Of a stretch of 64,000 nt of DNA, positions 58,331 through 64,000 are shown piece after piece. The position numbers and the translations under genes are program-made. The notes beneath the pieces were generated by a model, which made no database searches, was not told the origin of the DNA, and saw nothing but the letters and a program-made list of their open reading frames with translations. Each line of letters begins with the position of its first letter. The first letter of the stretch is position 1. The stretch is from the NCBI GenBank assembly GCA_036346205.1, contig JARFJB010002037.1, positions 826,501 to 890,500 on the forward strand, written 5' to 3'. Origin of the DNA: Vesta saturnalis. Taxonomy: Eukaryota; Arthropoda; Insecta; Coleoptera; Lampyridae.

Positions 58331-58660
58331 TGCATTAGAAAATTTTTCAAAATATCTGTGTGGTCACTCGCCAGCCGAAACTATACGGACGATTTTGATG
58401 AAATTTTTGGAATGAAGATGAAGGCAATTATGTCGGCAAAACAAGCTTTTAAACGCAATATGTATACAGAGGGTTAAAATAAGGGTGTTATTTTAGGGGC
58501 AAATGATGTAATTTAAACCCAGAAGATTCAAATTCAGGTAATCAATAACTTGCATGAAATGCAATTTTTTAAAACTTTCAAAATTGAATGTGGCCGCAGT
58601 TACAGTCACATATACCTTTTTTTTGTAGAAATATATATTTCCAATACCGTTCAAGATATA

Positions 58661-58710
58661 AAAGAATTGGAAATACATATTTAACTAAGCATATGTATTT
58701 CCAATTCTTT
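58661..58710. repeat. Perfect 20 bp hairpin
   Basis: AAAGAATTGGAAATACATAT (58661-58680) and its exact inverse (58691-58710), 10-base spacer. A further direct partial copy (ATATATATTTCCAAT) lies at 58631. Confidence 0.9.
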
Positions 58711-58997
58711 AAAGAGATTTGTTTTGCGTAATAAGTTATGGTATAAATTTGCCTACATTTGAGGGGTCAAACTTAAGCAATTATTCAAAATTGATTTATT
58801 TGATATGACGCGTAATTTAACAACAAAGTGTTAGTTCAAATTTTTTCATTATCTGAATAACGATTAATTTTATTAGAAGATGTGTAGACTTTGTTAATGA
58901 AAATTTAATTTTACATACATTTTCATTATACAGGTTTTTAATGCAAAGCGAAATAAATGTAAAGTAAATGGTAAGATCACTTAAAAGTATATCGTCA

Positions 58998-59301
58998 TCA
59001 ATAGTTTAGTTCAGCAAAATAATTCGTAATGAAACCATATGTCATTTCACTACATATTTTTATGTAGTTAGATAATAGTTCCTCTTGGACTTTTGAAAAA
59101 ACAGACCTCACGGTATAATTTGGCTCCATTCTTGCATCTAGATTTTCAGTTTGTTTCAGCACATACCTTCTAAGGGTGCTAAAGTTAACTTTGTATATAT
59201 CTGCAGCTTTTTTCAAAGACGTTTCGTACTTCTGATACAGCGGCTGCCATGGTTTCAGAAGTAAATTTTGCCCTAGTTCTATCTTTCTTCTTTCGGACCA
59301 T
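58998..59301 (-). pseudogene. pogo-like transposase, N-terminal fragment
   Basis: Minus strand. MVRKKKDRTRAKFTSETM at 59301, one frameshift near 59220, then KKAADIYKVNFSTLRRYVLK, a Psq-type helix-turn-helix, and VRSVFSKVQEELLSNYIKIC, the start of the CENP-B-like second DNA-binding domain. The frame stops after ITNYFAELNY. The DDE domain is missing. Upstream lie four copies of a CATTGTGTACCAC-type motif and a CTCCC end. Confidence 0.8.
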
Positions 59302-59448
59302 AGTGAATCTAAACTAATAAGGAAATATTTTTATTAGATCACTTTGCTTAATTAAACTTATCCAAATAAAATATTTCAATATCATGGCTTTTATGCAATT
59401 TAGTACTTAAAAAACAAATTGTATTTTATGGTAGCCATTAGACTAATT

Positions 59449-59622
59449 ATGGTACACAATGGCACTGATTCATTGTGTACCACATGTTCTTCTTTCATTG
59501 TGTACCACTTTACGTCGAATCACATTCACCGCCAAAACACACTGGGTGCAACAACGACCACGATAATATCACACGAAATTTGAATAAGTTAATGCCAATG
59601 TTTCATTGTGTACTACTCTCCC
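59449..59622. repeat. Repeated CATTGTGTACCAC motifs at pogo element end
   Basis: Motif copies at 59471-59483, 59496-59508 and 59604-59616 (last with one change) and an inverted copy at 59449-59461. The segment ends ACTACTCTCCC (59622). Layout suggests terminal and subterminal transposase-binding sites of the pogo-like element whose transposase starts at 59301. Confidence 0.65.
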
Positions 59623-60189
59623 TTAAGTATGTAATAAACTATTAAAACATGTTTCCTTTTTTGTTTTTGAAATAAATAAGATGTACATTTTGTGTATGTA
59701 ATAATTACTGATTGCTCTCAGATACAGGAAACTTTAACTAGTTTTTCAAAGGTGGAAACAAGATGGAGGACTATCAAAAAGACACGGAACAACAGGGAGC
59801 CCTACGTTGGAGCTAAGACTATTGGCTCGAAAGCAGAACATATACGGAAATTCAAATCACAGTCAATAATATTACACTATTTCAAATTTCACATTTTCTC
59901 GCCATAAGAATTTCAGGAGTTTTCCACTAGTTTTCAAAATATTCTTCTAGGTGAGGCCACGATCAAGCAATCAAATATAGGAAACTTTCACTAACTTTCA
60001 AAAAATACTGCTAACTATTGATGATATTCCAATTACAGGTAGGTAATCAATCTTTATCACAATAATTATTACGATACCCCTCCATGCACATGACTGTATT
60101 CCAGTCCAACTTATTTTACATGAGTGAAAATATATGAAGATCGTGGTAGCACTGTCGAGAGAAGACAGTTACCGTTGTAGTTTGAAAAT

Positions 60190-60955
60190 GCTTGAAATAA
60201 ACAAGTGGACGAGTTATTAAAAAAACGGGATTATCGAAGAAAGTAGATCAAATTGGTCAGCTCAATTTTTCATTGTACCAAAAAATGCAAAAAGTTCGGG
60301 TGAAAGTAAATGGCGAAATTGTTCATAGACACTTAAATAAAAACATAGAAAACGATAAATTTCCTTTACCAAATATAACTGATATTTTAGATTTTTCACA
60401 TTGAGATTTAACACAAAATTACTATTACGTAGAATTACTTCCTACAAGTAGAAAATGCACTACTTTTACGACAGATACAGCAGGATCTCAGATGACAAGA
60501 TTACCAATAGGATTAAGGATTTAGAGAAAACGATTTTATATTTAGGATATCTTGTAACGGAAAACGGTATTTTACGCGAACCGAATTAAAAAAATGTAAT
60601 TAAGAGTTATCCAAAAACTGACGAACGCAAATGAAACAAAACGTTTTATTACATTTATTAACTACTATAAAAAGTTTACTCACTAAATAAATCAAGACGT
60701 AATAGCATTGAGTTCAGTCAACGGTAATAGTTATTTAATAAACTAGTTTGTTAATGAAGGCGATTAATAAACGAAACTGTTTAAAGCACGAACGAGCGAT
60801 AGCGAGTGAGTGCCTTTAATAGTTGAGTTTATTAATCCATAAAACACATTAGGTCTATGTTTATACGGTAGAAAACTCGATATTTATACGGATCACAGAT
60901 CATATTTATGTAGAATGACAAATCCATCACCTAGATTAACAAACTATAAAACGAA
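60190..60955 (+). pseudogene. Ty3/gypsy pol fragment (RT and RNase H)
   Basis: Plus strand, all frames broken. Visible: a VDELLKK...IIEESRSNWSAQF block with IVPKNAKSS (60200-60300, entry to the RT domain), FPLP.I.DILDF (60360-60400), FTTDTAGSQ at 60460, LYLGYLVTENGILREPN near 60537-60590, SYPKT...F.. (connection) and YGRKLDIYTDHRSYL near 60870-60910, which is the RNase H region with its TDH. The RT catalytic aspartates cannot be found. No gag, integrase or env sequence and no LTRs were recognised. Only an old relic. Confidence 0.7.
60756..60838. repeat. 83 bp fold-back
   Basis: GATTAATAAAC...TTTAAAGCAC pairs with GTGCCTTTAATAGTTGAGTTTATTAATC around GAACGAGCGATAGCGAGTGA. It interrupts the Ty3/gypsy relic, so it is probably a small MITE. 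Confidence 0.6.
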
Positions 60956-62182
60956 ATGAGAATGTGGCGGCGGCCTCCCTGTTTCGGGATGCGAACGAGT
61001 AACATACGTAGCGCAAGCTAATTAATTTTACAAAAAAAGAAATTAGCGTTTTCTCGCCCAACGGTCCGCGCGTCGTGATCTTCGCTGCTTTGTAGTTGGA
61101 TCTGTCATTGCGTGCATACAGATAATACGAAGGAGCGGTCATCAAGAAGAAGAGCCACAGCCTAGAAGAAGTCGCAGGACATACAGCAGGATAACACGAA
61201 GGACACAATAATAAAAGAAGTATCCAGGACACCACTAGGATCGACGTCGCGCAGCAGTAGCGGTCAATAAAAATTATTTTTATTAATTTTAATTTACTGT
61301 TTTATTTTAACATTTGTTTTCCTCTGTTGTATTGGGTTTCTGATTTCCAAACCTTTTTTCCTCGGGGTGTGAGGCTGCACATCGGCGGAGACCCGGCCTT
61401 TCGTTAAAACAATTCTATTTTTTTTCCTTAATTTTACTAACAACAACCGTGATAGTGAAACACGGTCGCCTCAAGAACTCGCTCACGTTCATGCTCAAAC
61501 GCCACCTCGATCTCCACCACATCTACACGCACCAAATCTGCAAAACCTACACACAGACAAACCCGCCCAGCCACCTTTATCTGCCGCGCTTTCAAACCCG
61601 CTTCACCAATCTTAATCCTACCCGCTCCCAATCCTTGAGATATTGCATCCGCAATATCTCCAAGTTCATCACTACCCAGAAATCCTAATTTAACTCTTTA
61701 AAACCCCTTAACCTTCCCGGGTTGAACTTAACATTCAACCATAACCACACCTGTCTTCTGGCGGCAGGGTAGACAGCTTAGGCTGCGACATCACTTTGGC
61801 GAGCCCACCGTTACCCTGTCCCAACCGTCCGGTTCTTGTCCTTCCAACTCCAACCCTAGACCACCCTCCTTTTCCTGCGTGATTGGTCACGTAGATAAGG
61901 GCATCGTAGCCGAAGAGTCTGGGGTGTGATCGATCTGCCACAGGCGAGCAAGGTCGTACGCATCACCTGGAGTACCTCCTCACACGCAGTGTCATGTTCG
62001 GGCAACACTACAGTTGCGAACCCTCCCTTATCCCTTAACCTCTCCCCAAGTATTGCTCTACCTGCAAGAAGACTTCCCTGCCTCTTCGTTTTTGTTGCAT
62101 GGGAGGTGGTAGGAGTCCGACAATGTCCGCCCGTGTCACAACTGACTTATCAAGAATATTAGGAAACAGAAAATGACGATTC
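60956..62182. other. GC-richer island, unassigned
   Basis: From about 60960, and most clearly 61320-62170, GC content is visibly higher than around it, with long C-rich plus-strand stretches and frames open on both strands (61449-61688 plus; 61735-61941 minus; 61926-62162 plus). One plus-strand piece (HLDLHHIYTHQICKTYTQ, RFTNLNPTRSQSLRYC) looks like real protein sequence but I cannot name it. 61260-61310 ends in an AT run with an AATAAA, as a 3' end or LTR edge would. Confidence 0.35.
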
Positions 62183-64000
62183 TCATGTCGTAAAGTGTGA
62201 CTGTGACGTCGATCTGACTCTCTTCGGCCGTGATTTCACCCACATAGTGTTTAAGGGTTTTTTAGTGGGAAATTGTACCAAAATAAATTGTCCTACGACC
62301 AGCACATCCTCACTTTTGTCACTGTCCTCGTCTTCCTCAGCCCATCCCTCGTCTTCAGATTCGAGAATCATGTCGATTTCAGATTCGTAAGTCTCGTCAT
62401 TTTCAACAATACCGTTCTTTTGTATCCGTGTTTTCTGTTTAGTCATAAGTTCTTTTCTTGGTTTGGATTTTACTTTTACTTTTTCTTTTTTTCTCTCTTC
62501 TAGTTTGTCTTTTTCCGGTGTAGAGTCGTAAATTGTTGACTTCATGTGCAACCTTTTTCTTGTTTTACTTTTATTTCTTTCGGCAGCTTTAGGCAGGGGG
62601 AAGCAATCTTCAGGGGTTAAACCTGTGGAAGTTGTTCTAATCAAAGTAGCCACATCAGGCATTTCTTCTTGACTTATTTTTGCTACGTGCTCTTCTTTTT
62701 CTGGAATTCTTTCTTCAGCCCTCTCAGACATGTAATTTTCTTTGGAATTAACCAAGGTTTGCACATCAGCGTGCTCTGGAGGGCCTACCACAGAGGATGG
62801 CAAAAAATCAACACCATTGAACCTTAACCGATCATCATTGAACCTTAACCGATTCATGGGCCAAATGCCAGTAGTTAAGAAACCTGAAACGATGTTTTTG
62901 GCTGTAAAAGAAGCAAGATATGGCTCCTTCGCTATGCCTGCAATATCAGCAATCGTGACACTTCTACCAGGGTGCGCGCGCAACCAGTCAGCTAAGGCGA
63001 CCTTCTGGTACCTTTTATAGGGACCATAAACAAGCAACGTCCAGTGGTTGTAATTTGTGTGTATTGTGTGGAGGAAATGATACTAAGCTAATTCTTTAAA
63101 TCTTTAGCTTGAACACTAATGTGGCTTGAGTGGTTGTCAAGAAGACAAAGAAAGCGATTGTTAATTCAGGTATGTGTGTTTTTGGATATGCATTAGCACC
63201 TCAAGGAAATATTCTTTGGTCATCCAGCCTGTTTTATTTGCGATTCATATCGATCCTGGTGTAGCTCCGTCCAAGAATCTCTCCTTCATGCTAACCCTTG
63301 GGTAAATAAAAACAGGTGGGATTGATGTTCCACAGGCTACAATACCACACATTGTGACCGTCATTCCTCTTTCTTGAGACGCAATTGCTCCGATCTGTTT
63401 CTTTCCGCATTCGACAATTACCTTTGGGCTCTCCATTACTATATTTAACCCAGTTTCGTCAAGATTGATATACGATTAGGTGTGAACCCGTACTTTTCCA
63501 TTTCAATATGCAGGTTATCAAAAAACACATTTACATTGACCTGGTTGAATGACATGTTGCGGGAATGGCTTGTATTTTCTGGTTTTCTCGATGATAATTT
63601 TTTGTGGTCCCTCATCATTCTCTTCAGCCAATCAATTCCTGCCATTTTGTTTTCATCCTTAGGATAGGGCAGTTGCAATAACTTTGCATACTCACAACCA
63701 AGTTCTTGCGTTTTCTTGTAAGTGAAACCATAATGCAGATTCGAAGCTTTCAGCAAATAATCTGCTATCAGTAGTTCTTGCTCGTTAGTGAACACTTTCT
63801 TTGCCTGATTTTTTCCTTTATCCACTAACTTAATGGTCTTTAAACAAGGTTCTGTATCAGATTCACCCAAGTCACTGTCACTGCTTCCTCTAATGTCAAC
63901 TGCCTGATCATCTAAGTTTGCTTTTGCCTTCTGAACCCTCTTGTGTAGCATAGATTTTGATAAATTATATTCCGCAGCAGCATGTCTCAGACTAGATTGT
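62183..64000 (-). pseudogene. pogo-like transposase, running off the right edge
   Basis: Minus strand, enters from the window edge with AAAEYNLSKSMLHKRVQKAK (Psq-type helix-turn-helix), then KKVFTNEQELLIADYLLKAS and MAGIDWLKRMMRDHKKLS (CENP-B-like domain). After a frameshift near 63445 comes the DDE_1 core: LDETGLN with Asp 1, GKKQIGAIASQERGMTVT, GTSIPPVFIYPR; after another shift GWMTKEYFLEVL and CLLDNHSSH with Asp 2 (near 63135). Frame 63037-62183 has YGPYKRYQKVALADWLRAHPG, GFLTTGIWPMNR, an acidic and Lys-rich tail. A 24 bp tandem duplication (62817-62862) repeats NRLRFND. Four frames: inactive. Confidence 0.85.

Noticed and set aside
1..64000. CRISPR arrays, bacterial operons, tRNA or rRNA genes
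   Set aside because: No evenly spaced direct repeats with unique spacers, no cloverleaf or rRNA core recognised by eye; the repeats present are microsatellites and transposon arms.

Overview
The window is AT-rich animal DNA, almost certainly from an insect or other arthropod. The evidence is the mix of mobile elements (DD41D/rosa-type mariners, IS630/Tc1-like elements, piggyBac, hAT, Crypton, pogo, several LINE lineages, Ty3/gypsy), short 50-95 bp spliceosomal introns, and one host gene of animal type. I cannot place it below that level. No rRNA, tRNA, CRISPR array or bacterial-type operon was recognised.

Layout. 1-13350: a decayed LINE reverse transcriptase fragment, a long-TIR mariner (768-3070), a second LINE (4060-5558) cut by a second mariner (5559-7545) that ends in a TA microsatellite, two remnants of uncharacterised repeat-associated proteins (7810-8323, 10380-11291), and a third mariner copy (about 11345-13350) split by a short retroposon-like insert. 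13351-17690 holds no gene I can support. 17690-25068 is a long-inverted-repeat DNA element. Its left arm took a 127 bp MITE, and its right arm took a 5.3 kb hAT element (19750-25030, perfect 8 bp target duplication) that carries a decayed hAT transposase and a Crypton-type tyrosine recombinase ORF.

26674-47103 is the one host transcription unit I can support: three exons with matching phases. The last exon encodes the C-terminal domain of condensin II subunit CAP-H2. Its 18 kb second intron is packed with mobile elements: head-to-head mariner pieces (28640-34640), an almost full-length but broken LINE (34870-38219), and a nest of piggyBac in IS630-like element in piggyBac (38900-45720).

47330-64000: scrambled LINE pieces, a short-TIR mariner (49490-50753), a Jockey/CR1-like LINE 3' end, a LINE C-terminal fragment, a near-complete but mutated piggyBac (55263-57660), a pogo N-terminal fragment with repeated terminal motifs, a decayed Ty3/gypsy pol fragment, a GC-richer island, and a pogo-like transposase running off the right edge.

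None of the transposase genes looks active: frameshifts, stops or changed catalytic residues are visible in all. The most interesting pattern is that several TA-targeting elements sit exactly at the centre of larger inverted repeats, in two cases at a head-to-head junction of two other mariner ends.
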